Made by a program: the position numbers and the translations under genes. A stretch of DNA of 64,000 bases from the NCBI GenBank assembly GCA_949316235.1, contig OX438751.1:5356413-5420412 (forward strand). The letters are read 5' to 3'. Below are positions 53,546 to 62,415 of the stretch, one piece after another (positions within the stretch are counted from its first letter, which is position 1; every line of letters starts with the position of its first letter). The notes under the pieces were generated by a model. The model did no database searches and had not been told where the DNA came from. It worked only from the letters and a program-made list of their open reading frames with translations. The DNA is from Oegoconia quadripuncta. Lineage: Eukaryota; Arthropoda; Insecta; Lepidoptera; Autostichidae.

Positions 53546-54286
53546 TGGCTTTGACAGACAGAGACACCGAGATGATTATTTGTATTCCGTTTTGGCATAG
53601 GTTCGGAATACTGAAAAAAAAGGGCTCGTGTAATCGACACGACACGGCGTGGGACAGTGTGGGTCGAAAAATGACACGGAAAAGACAACTTTAGCAATTT
53701 ACGCTTGCACGAATACCACGCGTGGAACCTCGATCAAGAGTTATGGCCAACAACAGAGATGTCAGTGCGCACATACATTATTTGTGCAAGTGTTAATTTT
53801 ATTGATAATTATGGAGGTAAGTATCTACAAATGTAATTAACATTTGTAGATACTTACCTAACTAACATAAATTTACTCGAAATATTGATATTTTTTTTAT
53901 GTTTCAGGTTTCGCGAGGCACGTCGACAACAGCCCATGACGCCACTTTCCTAAAAAATCACCATGTGAGCGCATCATGCTCCCTCTTATTCTGTCTGAGC
54001 ATTTAATCCCCAACTTGCCAAGTTTCTCCTCGCACCTTGTCAATTCCAGAACTAAGCCGTAAACAATTAGCGACATTCCCGCTAATGGAGCCCTAATGTA
54101 TCTCGTGTTCGCTCAACATGTTTAGACGTATTCAGGCAAGGATCTTGTGAATGGTAGTTGAATTACAATCGCTAACTAAGGACCGATGTAATTAATTTGT
54201 TGGTCTACATGAGGTTAGTAGGTACGTCTCAAAATAGCAACACAATAATGTCCCAGTAACCCTGTTTGAAGTTTGGTTCTATATCG
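53546..54286. other. No confirmed gene; hairpin and splice-like signals
   Basis: ATGGAG|GTAAGT at 53811-53822 and TTTATGTTTCAG|GT at 53898-53910 would define an intron of about 90 bp, but neither flank has a recognisable protein. A perfect hairpin overlaps the donor (see 53815-53859). Confidence 0.3.
53815..53859. repeat. Perfect 20-bp hairpin with 5-nt loop
   Basis: AGGTAAGTATCTACAAATGT (53815-53834), loop AATTA, then the exact complement to 53859. A splice-donor-like AGGTAAGT is thus present on both strands. Confidence 0.85.
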
Positions 54287-54471
54287 AATTATACTTCGTT
54301 GCTGCATCCTATGAGATTTAATAAACCAAGTAGTCCGTTTTCTGTCGTACTGCATCACCACACGATTTTTTAGATCTATATTTAACAAATCTAAAATAAA
54401 AACAAGGCTTTTGACTCCCGTAGTAGGTAGTTGCGTTGTGGTCCGGCAGGGGGCTCTGTCTTCATTCGTTT
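54287..54471 (+). repeat. Left inverted terminal repeat of the DIRS-like element
   Basis: From AATTATACTTCGTTGCTGCA to GGGGGCTCTGTCTTCATTCG+TTT. It pairs with the right repeat for about 185 bp, including GTAGTCCGTTTTCTGTCGTA and ACTCCCGTAGTAGGTAGTTG. Confidence 0.92.
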
Positions 54472-54674
54472 TCCGTGTGTTGCATCATCCACGTTCGCTC
54501 CGTTAAAATAAATAATTTCGCGGTGTAAAGTGAAGTTTTTAGGTGTGTGTGCTGACTTTTACATTGGAAGGAAAAGTAAGAAGAGTGAGGACGAAATCCG
54601 AAGTAAAATTAGACGTTTGGAAAAGGAGCTAGTATCCCGACAAAAATTTCCGCCGGAAAATAATGAAACCGAGG

Positions 54675-55199
54675 GTCAGTAAAAAATATATATATATATT
54701 TTGTTTGTTTACTTTCTCAGTATGCAATAATTCTCGGTAATCCTTTTATTATTTCCTCAGTGGTGACACGCGATGTCACCCGGAAATAATCTTACTATTT
54801 TCTTAATGTGATGATACGCGATATCATTCAGAAAATAGATTAATGAATCGAATTAATTTGGATTTAAGTAGTACGTACATAATTATCATACGTACGTTAC
54901 GTACCCTTTAATATTTCTTCAGTGATGGCACGCGATGTCATCCGGAAATAATCTCACTATTTTCTTAATGTGATGATACGCGATATCATTCAGAAAATAG
55001 ATTAATGAATCTAATTAATTTGGATTTAAGTAGTACGTACATAATCATACGTACGTTACGTACCCTTTAATATTTCTTAAGTGATGGACGCGATGTCATC
55101 CGGAAATAAATAAATATACCTATCTAGGTATATAGGTACTTTCCTTACGTGCTGGCATGTGACAACGCCCGAAAGTCTCATTTAGACTTATCTATTCAG
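54675..55199 (+). other. Predicted intron in the DIRS-like gag
   Basis: Donor G|GTCAGT at 54675 and acceptor TTATCTATTCAG at 55188-55199 join GAG G + GT CCT GAA, giving an uninterrupted frame EGQ-free reading E-G-P-E-Y. Without splicing the first part stops at TAA (54680-54682). The intron is filled with tandem repeats. Confidence 0.6.
54762..55110 (+). repeat. ~160-bp tandem repeats with inner palindromes
   Basis: CGCGATGTCA recurs at 54769, 54931 and 55089, so two full units of about 162 and 158 bp plus a partial third. Each unit contains TGATGATACGCGATATCAT, and CGTACGTTACGTACC-type palindromic stretches. The units differ by only a few bases, so they are a recent array. Confidence 0.9.
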
Positions 55200-55312
55200 G
55201 TCCTGAATATGAATCCTACTTGGAATACCCTGTGGAGACGGAGTTCGCCGATGGCGGCGTTAGTCAAGAGGACATACATGCAATGCTGTCGTTTCCTCTG
55301 ATATGGGACAAA

Positions 55313-57426
55313 GTCCCAAAGTTATGGGACATGAAGGGGAAGTACCTTAAATATCGTAGATAGTGAATTTTGCTCAAAGAAGACTTTATGTTATTTTTAA
55401 AAGTTAGTAATTCTGCATTCATAGATTTTCTAAAAATTACTTGCTTCGGCTGGGAATCGAACCGACTTAAATGTGAAAAAAAAAACACCCTACTTTTATG
55501 ATGCCAATCGAAAGAATAGCTAAAAAATAATAACTCTGCCTAAGTAACATAGTATTTTAAAAGAAAGGAACAACATAAAATGATTGAGTCAAATTTCAAG
55601 AAAGTTATTTATTGCCGACGACGTTCGAAAAGTAGCGATATTATCATTCCAAAGATAGCATTGATTATTCGTAAATAAGTACCCACTTCATAAAATAGGT
55701 ACTAACATAGTTTTCCTTATTATAAGTGCACGTGTAGATGAAATGATAAAACTTGTATTTCAATACGTCCTCTGTAAGCTAGACAGAAGGCAAATTAAAA
55801 ACAAAAATAAATAATTTATAATTTGAAAATGGAACAGTTTATGACAGCGTTTGTTTGAATGCATACTTTTTAAGATATTTTAAAAAGAAGTGATATTTTT
55901 AAATGTTGTTCTTAAATTTGAAAATGGAACAGTATGTGCGAGCGTTTGTTTTTCGGATATTGATCTGTTTAGTCTCAATTCACTTACACAAGTGTTATTG
56001 TGTTAATTTATTGCGAACATGGCATATCAAGTAAGTTTTGATCTAATGGAAGCATATTTTTTGAACGATAAAGATATCTCTAGAAGTTTGCGGTGGTATG
56101 GCGTAAAATATCCTGATAGACAAATACCGTCTCGTAAAGTTTTGAAAAGGCTTGTGAACAATTTGAAAACTCTGGGACGTTTCGATAAACGCCCAAGAGA
56201 ACCACAGCAAGAAAACCATACGATCAACGACGAAGAACTTGGTATTTTAATTTACTTTTCGGCTTTTCCGAAAGCATCGGTGAGAGAAGGAGAACATGAA
56301 ATTGGAGTTTCAAAAAGTAAAATACACCGTGTATTAAAAAAACACGGTTTTAAGAGTTATGTTGAAGGACGATTGGTTCAAAAATTACTTCCGGGCGATA
56401 CAGAAAGGAGAAAAAATTTCTGTCTTGATATCCAGGCACGATTGCTCGAAGATCCAAATTTTTTGGATAATATTATTTGGACAGACGAATCTAACTTTAG
56501 CAATAACGGTATGTATAACCGCAACAATAATCGTATTTGGTCTAAAGAAAATCCCCTACGAGTGACTGAAACTAATAACCAAGTGCGTTTTTCACTCAAC
56601 TGTTGGTGCGGACTTTTAAAAAACCGGGTTTTCTTAATCCATTTTTACCAAGGAACCTTGAACACAGAAAAGTATTTAGGAATACTTCAAATTTTAAGGG
56701 ATAAGATAAGAAACCATTCCGCGGCGGAGCAAGAATACTTAATTTTCCAACAAGATGGAGCTCCGGCTCATAATAGTCGGAGAGCAGCAGATTTTCTAAA
56801 TGAATGTTTTCCTACATGGATTGGTACAAATGGACCGATTAGATGGCCGGCCAGATCCCCGGACCTCACACCATTAGATTTCTTCTTTTGGGGATACGTG
56901 AAAGATATGCTATACAAAAAGCGATACGAGAACGTAGGCGAGTTGCAAACAGAATTGTGCCATATCACATCGAGTGTTCACCATAAAATGATTAGAAAAT
57001 CAACAGGCAGCGGGCTCATTAAAAGATTGGCGATTTGCGTAAGACAAGAGGGATCACATTTTGAGCATTTAATTAATTAATTTACAAAAAAATACCTACT
57101 TAATTGACTACGGCAGTTTCATGTATGTTTTTTATTTGATTAAAATGATTAATTTCACGTTGTTCCTTTCTTTTAAAATACTATGTTACTTAGGCAGAGT
57201 TATTATTTTTTAGCTATTCTTTCGATTGGCATCATAAAAGTAGGGTGTTTTTTTTTTCACATTTGAGTCGGTTCGATTCCCAGCCGAAGCAAATAATTTT
57301 TAGAAAATCTATGAATGCAGAATTACTAACTTTTAAAAATAACATAAAGTCTTCTTTGAGCAAAATTCACTATCTACGATATTTAAGGTACTTCCCCTTC
57401 ATGTCCCATAACTTTGGGACGCCCTG
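55313..57426 (+). mobile_element. Tc1/mariner-type DNA transposon, copy 3, inside DIRS gag
   Basis: Same element as copies 1 and 2. The right end is complete (ACGCCCTG then TATA). The left end lacks the first six bases: it reads GATATGGGACAAAGTCCCAAAG where CAGGGCGTCCCAAAG is expected. The left TIR spans 55313 to about 55574 and the right TIR 57159-57426. A loss of the left tip would make it immobile unless repaired. Confidence 0.92.
56019..57080 (+). CDS. Tc1/mariner-superfamily transposase (353 aa), copy 3
   Basis: Same 353-residue protein with the helix-turn-helix regions and the acidic residues D156, D246 and D287 all present. The only amino-acid difference I see from copies 1 and 2 is residue 240, Tyr instead of Asn (EQEYLIF), six residues before the second catalytic Asp; the effect is unknown. 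The frame is open, so it could still supply transposase even though its own element has a damaged left tip. Confidence 0.93.
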   Translation: MAYQVSFDLMEAYFLNDKDISRSLRWYGVKYPDRQIPSRKVLKRLVNNLKTLGRFDKRPREPQQENHTINDEELGILIYFSAFPKASVREGEHEIGVSKSKIHRVLKKHGFKSYVEGRLVQKLLPGDTERRKNFCLDIQARLLEDPNFLDNIIWTDESNFSNNGMYNRNNNRIWSKENPLRVTETNNQVRFSLNCWCGLLKNRVFLIHFYQGTLNTEKYLGILQILRDKIRNHSAAEQEYLIFQQDGAPAHNSRRAADFLNECFPTWIGTNGPIRWPARSPDLTPLDFFFWGYVKDMLYKKRYENVGELQTELCHITSSVHHKMIRKSTGSGLIKRLAICVRQEGSHFEHLIN

Positions 57427-57749
57427 TATAAACGCGACGCGAGTGTAGCGAGACAGCAGCGCCTGAAGAGCCCGAGGGTCCAGAAGACGATCGCCTTAAG
57501 TCAGTGGTGGTTCCAACTGTTCCTTCTCCTCCTCAAAACGAGCAAGAGACCGTTCCTACAGAAATATTGGTTATGCTTGGTGAAGCAAAAAAGTCTGAGG
57601 AACGTTTCGGTAAGAAAATTCCCGCGGAAGTCTCTGAACGTTGGGGGAAAATACTCATTGAAGGGCTGGATAAAGAACAAAAGGATAATTTAGTAACCAA
57701 AACACTAATCCCAGAAAACTTTCAGCTTGCTAAAGCGCCGAAATTGAAT

Positions 57750-57809
57750 ATAAATAAATATAAATAAATAAATATCCTTAGACATACACACAGTCCCATC
57801 TAGTTCCAC
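57750..57809 (-). mobile_element. 60-bp SINE-A 3' fragment with target duplication, in gag
   Basis: AATATCCTTAGACATACACA and CCATCTAGTTCCAC plus a TAAATAAATA tail form the 3' end of SINE-A. TGAAT is present on both sides (57745-57749 and 57810-57814). Removing one TGAAT and the insert leaves the gag frame intact (KLN then AEV), which supports a true insertion. Confidence 0.9.
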
Positions 57810-58141
57810 TGAATGCTGAGGTAGCATCAGTTCTTAACGAGCCATCAAAAAATCGGGATAAGCGATTAGAAAAGATGCAAAACCAGCTAGGTTCTGGAAT
57901 CGCTGGACTGGTGAACTGGACGTCAGAATTAATAAGCAAAGACCTTTCTAAAATGGAAATAATTAAAAGTCTGTCGGAAATAAATCAAATTTTACTCGAC
58001 CTTCATTATGAGGAGACAATGAATCGTAGAAGACTTCTTATTCCGATGTTAGATAAAAGTTTCATAAACATAATTCAAGGGGTAAAGCGTGAGAAATTTC
58101 TCTTTGGAGACAATTTGGGCGAGAACATAAAGACCACCAAA

Positions 58142-58232
58142 TAATAATAATAATAATAATAAATGTCTTTGCACAAACACACTGCGCCATCTACGTCCAC
58201 AGTAAGCATCTAGGCTTCCAACCATATCCATA
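58142..58232 (-). mobile_element. 91-bp SINE-A 3' fragment with target duplication, in gag
   Basis: ACACTGCGCCATCTACGTCC and ACAGTAAGCATCTAGGCTTC are SINE-A sequence, with a TAATAATAAT tail. ACCAAA occurs on both sides (58136-58141 and 58233-58238). Taking it out restores a continuous frame (KTTK then SIEKSS). Confidence 0.85.
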
Positions 58233-58290
58233 ACCAAATCCATAGAAAAATCCAGTCTTCAGATTAAAAAATCAGTCCCTTCGCAAACAA

Positions 58291-58945
58291 GTGCAGATCG
58301 TAGACCTGCAGCTCAGCCGGGAACTCCCGAGCGCCTCCTCGTCAAGCGAGTGGACCTGGAGCAGCGCGCGCCCACCCGGCGCCTGCGCGCTACTACCCGG
58401 CCCCTCCACCGCACGCCAACACGAGGAGGCCACCCCCGCCGCCTGCTCGTCGACCGCCGCCACCGCCGCCGAATCGGTCGCAGGATCGTCGCGGTCGCCG
58501 CTAGAGGTACTACATGCTGGTCGAATTCAGCATTATTTAGATTATTGGTTGCAGATATCTAAAGATCCTCAAATTTTGGATATAGTGACAGGATATAAAC
58601 TAACCTTTAAGGAGACTCCTTTCCAGCTTGTCGAACCATCTAACCCACCTTACTCAAAAGTGGATATGTCGGATTCTATTGAGAAACTCCAGCTCTTGGG
58701 AGCGATCGAACCATGTGATGATTGTGAAGATCAATTTATTTCTCCTATTTTTCTTATACTTAAAAATAACAATAATTACAGATTTATCCCAAATTTGAAG
58801 GCCTTAAATAAATTCATTTTACAACAACATTTTAAAATGGAAGACATTCGTACAGCGTCCAAATTACTATCTAATGAGTCATACATGGCAACGATTGATC
58901 TGAAAGAGGCTTACTTTTTATTACATGCGGTTATTGGTCAATGGA
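58291..58945 (+). pseudogene. DIRS-like reverse transcriptase, N-terminal half only
   Basis: The frame overlaps the gag tail, then reads AGRIQHYLDYWLQISKDPQI, TPFQLVEPSNPPYSKVDMSD, GAIEPCDDCEDQFISPIFLI, and RFIPNLKALNKFI...MATIDLKEAYF. IDLKEAY carries the first catalytic Asp of the polymerase. The protein then jumps at about 58930 to the RNase H side. The segment with the second catalytic pair (the Y/F-x-D-D block) and the whole fingers-palm middle is deleted, so polymerase activity is impossible from this copy. Confidence 0.88.
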
Positions 58946-59600
58946 AGAAAGTGCTCAATATATTAATTATTTAGAATTGTTAGCGGTTTTTATGGGCCTA
59001 AAATGTTTTTGTAAGAAGCTTAATAATGCAGACATTCTGATGAAAGTGGATAATACAACCGCCACCTCTTATATCAATCGGATGGGTGGGATTCAATTTC
59101 CACATCTGAATAATATAACACGTCAGATATGGCAATGGTGCGAACAGCGCAAGCTGTTCATATTTGCGTCATATACTCGGTCACGTGACAACACTGAGGC
59201 TGACAAAGCCTCAAGAATCTCGAATATCGATACAGAGTGGGAACCTCGATGTTTCCAAAACCTCGTAAATACATTTGGTAGACCAGATATAGATCTGTTT
59301 GCGTCTCGAATTAATAAAAAATTTCAAATATTTGTCTCATGGAAGCGAGATCCAGAAGCGTTTGATATCGACGCTTTTACTCTGAGATGGGACAGATTTT
59401 ATTTTTACGCATTCCTTTCTCGATAATTCTTAAATGTTTAAGAAAGATAATTAATGACAGAGCTGCGGGTATATTAGTCGTCCCTTACTGGCCAAGCCAG
59501 CCTTGGTTTCCATTATTTATGTCCTTGACTGTTTCTAAAGTTTTGTATTTTAAGCCGGATGAAAATATGTTACTTTCATCTTCCAGAACGTCTCATCCTT
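58935..59600 (+). pseudogene. DIRS-like RNase H domain and linker
   Basis: GYWSMEESAQYINYLELLAV carries the conserved Glu of RNase H, followed by ILMKVDNTTATSYINRMGGI with its Asp, and ASYTRSRDNTEADKASRI with the last acidic residues. After PDIDLFASRINKKFQIFVSW the frame is interrupted near 59410 (FLSR stop), and the next frame continues IILKCLRKIINDRAAGILVV and PYWPSQPWFPLFMSL, typical of DIRS pol between RNase H and recombinase. Confidence 0.85.
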
Positions 59601-59601
59601 T

Positions 59602-60627
59602 ATGGCCCAGCCTTACCCTGGCGTGCGCAACGTTATCCGGGAAGCGTTCGCCAGACAATCGTTAGATAATCGCACTATCGATATTATGACTCAATCGTTG
59701 TCAGAAAATACATTACGACAATATAATACAACATACAAGTTATGGTATAATTTTTGTAAGGAAAATAATTTTGATTACTTTAAAGTGTCTGTGCCAACAC
59801 TACTTCTACTAACTACTTCTACTACTACAAATTTTTTTTTTTCTCCGATCAATTTCAAAATGAAGCATTGAATTCAATCAGATCAGCTTTGTCATTAATT
59901 CTAGGCAAAGAAATTTGCAATAATGATTGTGTGAGCAGATTTTTAAAAGGAGTTTTTAGAATGAGGCCTAACCTACCAAAATATCACAACTCTTGGGATC
60001 CAAATGTAGTGCTGTCTTATTTGTCAAATCAATTTCCAAATGAATCGTTAAATGTGGAGTTAATGAAAAAGCTCGTAACTCTGCTCGCATTGTCCACGGT
60101 GTCCCGTGGACGTGTGCAGACGTTATCTCTTATCAAGGTGAATAATATTATGATCAACGAAACGTGTTTAAATATAAATATAGATGATATCATTAAGACC
60201 TCGGCACCCAATAGAGTAAATCCAAGACTGAATATCCCTTTTTTTCACAGATAAACCTTGTATTTGCCCAGGGAAAGCTCTCTCTGCTTACTTAGATAAG
60301 ACGAGAGCATTGCGTAATAGTCCAGCTACAGATCGCCTAATATTAACTATTAAGAAACCTATTCGAAACGCTAGTGCCCAGTCAATAAGTCGCTGGATCA
60401 AACAAGTCCTCAGAGATAGCGGCATTGATGTAAGCGTGTTCTCATCGCACAGCACGCGGCACGCGGCGACGTCGGCAGCTCAGCGCGCCGGCGTCTCCGT
60501 GGGCGTGATTAAACGCGCAGCCGGCTGGACCGGCTCTTCGTTGTGCTTCGCTAAGTTCTATAACTTACCCTTGCCAGATGCCAATCAGGACAGAACTTTC
60601 GCTGATGGGGTTCTTACTGATAATTAA
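59602..60627 (+). pseudogene. DIRS-like tyrosine recombinase, broken by two frameshifts
   Basis: N-terminal SAM-like DNA-binding region: LSENTLRQYNTTYKLWYNFC. The frame slips at a poly-T run (about 59828-59842), resumes with ALNSIRSALSLILGKEICNN and reaches box I, TVSRGRVQTLSL (catalytic Arg). A second slip at a T7 run (60239-60246) precedes box II, VFSSHSTRHAATSAAQRAGV (His-x-x-Arg), then AAGWTGSS and the nucleophile Tyr in FAKFYNLPLP; it ends TDN, TAA at 60625-60627. All catalytic residues that I can locate are present. The region around box II is GC-rich compared with its surroundings. It would integrate the circular DNA intermediate. Confidence 0.9.
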
Positions 60628-60737
60628 TAATAAGATTATATTGATTAATTTCTTTTTGTGAAAATTAAAATAAATCTTTTTAGATTACTTGATTAATCTG
60701 GTATTTTTTCTGCAAGTATATGCGCTAAACATCTACA

Positions 60738-60849
60738 TGGTTTATTAAATCTCATAGGATGCAGCAACGAAGTATAATTTATGGTTAATTGAACTTACCT
60801 AAGTGAACTTCAACCAAAATTATACGAGTTGCTGCATCCGTAGAGATTT
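60738..60849 (+). repeat. Internal complementary region of the DIRS-like element
   Basis: TGGTTTATTAAATCTCATAG with GATGCAGCAACGAAGTATAA is the complement of the left outer end (54287-54330). TATGGTTAATTGAACTTACC with AAAATTATACGAGTTGCTGC is the complement of the right outer end (61078-61153). The two halves meet at a shared AATT. Confidence 0.92.
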
Positions 60850-60927
60850 GGGTTCCCAACCCGCCCGTAGGTACGCTTGCTTCACCCCCAAAGAAAATTG
60901 CAGAAAAATAATTTTACATCTACTCTG

Positions 60928-61153
60928 AAACGAATGAAGACAGAGCCCCCTGCCGGACCACAACGCAACTACCTACTACGGGAGTCAAATGCCTTGTTTT
61001 TATTTTAGATTTGTTAAATATAGATCTAAAAAATCGTGTGGTGATGCAGTACGACAGAAAACGGACTACTTGGTTTATTAAATCTCTACGGATGCAGCAA
61101 CTCGTATAATTTTGGTTGAAATTCACTTAGGTAAGTTCAATTAACCATAAATT
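60928..61153 (-). repeat. Right inverted terminal repeat of the DIRS-like element
   Basis: Complementary to the left repeat from 60928 (AAACGAATGAAGACAGAGCC) to about 61113. It extends about 40 bp further (TTGAAATTCACTTAGGTAAG, TTCAATTAACCATAAATT), and this extension is what the second half of the internal complementary region matches. Confidence 0.9.
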
Positions 61154-61360
61154 AGTGTGTGTTGGTGGGTTCGAGCCTATCCACTGAATGATTGACAGTT
61201 AAAAATATGGGAAATTTTAGGACTTCCAAATTAAAATAATACTTATGTGAAGCTATAGTAGTACCAAAATCCTTTGCAGTTGTAACAATACAATACAGTA
61301 CAGGACAACATAGCACAATACAGTACAATAGTGTTGCCGCTCGATAGTCTACTATGGATT

Positions 61361-61632
61361 GACGACCTATTGGGTGTAGTGGTTAGCAACTCTGTCCACT
61401 ATACCAAAAGGCTGCGGGTTCGAATCCCGCTAGGAGCATTATGTTTGTGTGATGAATACGGGCATGTGTACCCGAATTATGGACGTTTTCATTTATAATA
61501 AGTATTTATTTCCAAAAAAAAATATGTATTTATGTAGTATATCAACCATCTGGTATCCACAACACAAGGCTATAGTTGCTTACTGTGGAACTAGATGGCG
61601 CTGTGTGTATGTCAAGCATATTTATTATTATT
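61361..61632 (+). mobile_element. SINE-A copy, full length
   Basis: GACGACCTATTGGGTGTAGT, A box GGGTGTAGTGG, B box GGTTCGAATCC, then GTGTGATGAATACGGGCATG to ATGGCGCTGTGTGTATGTCA and a TTATTATTATTA tail. Confidence 0.9.
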
Positions 61633-62274
61633 ATAGTCTATCGATAGACTTTATATTTAGTACTTATATTGTACTGTGTAAGTCACATTGGACATTACAT
61701 TGTTTGGTCATCTGTATCTTTTATTTATCATATGTTGTCCCAAACGAGGTCCGAGATATCTCAAATTAAAACATTTAAAAATTAATGCTTGAAAAAATGT
61801 ACACCGTTCTACTTTCGATGTATAGGGTCTAACAAAATTAACCCGACAAACTTTGGCAATTGCACGTACCTACATGGCAATAAAATAATATATTCATTAA
61901 AACAACTAGCCTTAAAAACAGACTTACTTCATTTTGGTTGTTACTTATTTTAACTATGGCAAAAAAAGACAACGTTCATATGGAAGACGCCAAAGCGGTT
62001 GGCGGGGCACAGGGCGCAACCAATCACAGCAAGTTGCGGCGGCGCAGGGGCAAGCGCGACGGCGGCAAGCGGCTTGTGGTCGCCTTTCGGCGGCTTCAAA
62101 GATACCGCGCAACGTGTTTGTGTGTTGTGGCACAGTACTTGCTCACAAAATTAACATTTCTAAATTTTATTTTTTGAAATCTGTTAACTTTAATGTCACA
62201 TATTTTATTTTTTTCGTAATATTAGGTAATACATCCTATACATACTAACTAACGTTTATCGGGTTAATTTTGTT
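61633..62274. other. No recognised gene; contains a GC-rich island
   Basis: Between about 61985 and 62110 the sequence is markedly GC-rich (GGCGGGGCACAGGGCGCAAC, GCAAGCGCGACGGCGGCAAG) in AT-rich surroundings. Two overlapping frames cross it (61934-62248 and 61938-62177), basic and of low complexity, neither recognised. Confidence 0.4.
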
Positions 62275-62415
62275 AATTAATTTTGACTTTATATACGAAA
62301 TGCACACATTGTAGACGGTGAGCCCATCGCCATTGAAACTTACAAATCTATAGATAATTTTTGGTGGGAAGTCCCATAATAGGAAAGAGACGGGTTGGTT
62401 CTATTGTTTTTACGT
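62275..62415 (+). repeat. Repeat family R5 copy
   Basis: GAGCCCATCGCCATTGAAAC, AATCTATAGATAATTTTTGG, and AAGAGACGGGTTGGTTCTAT. Confidence 0.65.

Larger units (their letters stand above)
54553..58504 (+). pseudogene. DIRS-like gag, split by intron, transposon and SINEs
   Basis: Part 1 (54553-54674) is basic and helical: SKKSEDEIRSKIRRLEKELV. It ends in GAG G|GTCAGT. Part 2 (55200-55309) begins after CTATTCAG and continues in frame with GPEYESYLEYPVETEFADGG, VSQEDIHAMLSFPLIWD. Part 3 (57432-57749, after transposon copy 3) is acidic (APEEPEGPEDD) then ILVMLGEAKKSEERFGKKIP and ERWGKILIEGLDKEQ. Part 4 (57810-58141) has LNAEVASVLNEPSKNRDKRL and LLIPMLDKSFINIIQGVKRE. Part 5 (58233-58504) is a Pro/Arg-rich tail (YYPAPPPHANTRRPPPPPAR) ending in TAG, with one frame slip near 58318. 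No ATG is evident for part 1. The tail overlaps the reverse-transcriptase frame. Confidence 0.8.
54287..61153 (+). mobile_element. DIRS-like tyrosine-recombinase retrotransposon, nested and decayed
   Basis: Inverted terminal repeats (54287-54471, 60928-61153) enclose gag, reverse transcriptase, RNase H and tyrosine recombinase regions in DIRS order. An internal complementary region (60738-60849) is complementary to the outer ends of both terminal repeats, the hallmark of DIRS-1-type elements that replicate through a circle. No target duplication is expected or seen. Insertions inside it are transposon copy 3 and two SINE pieces. Without transposon copy 3 it is about 4.75 kb, short for the group because of a deletion in the reverse transcriptase. 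Confidence 0.92.

Noticed and set aside
54287..61153. Endogenous retrovirus or LTR retrotransposon interpretation
   Set aside because: Terminal repeats are inverted, there is a tyrosine recombinase, and there is no protease, DDE integrase or envelope-like region.
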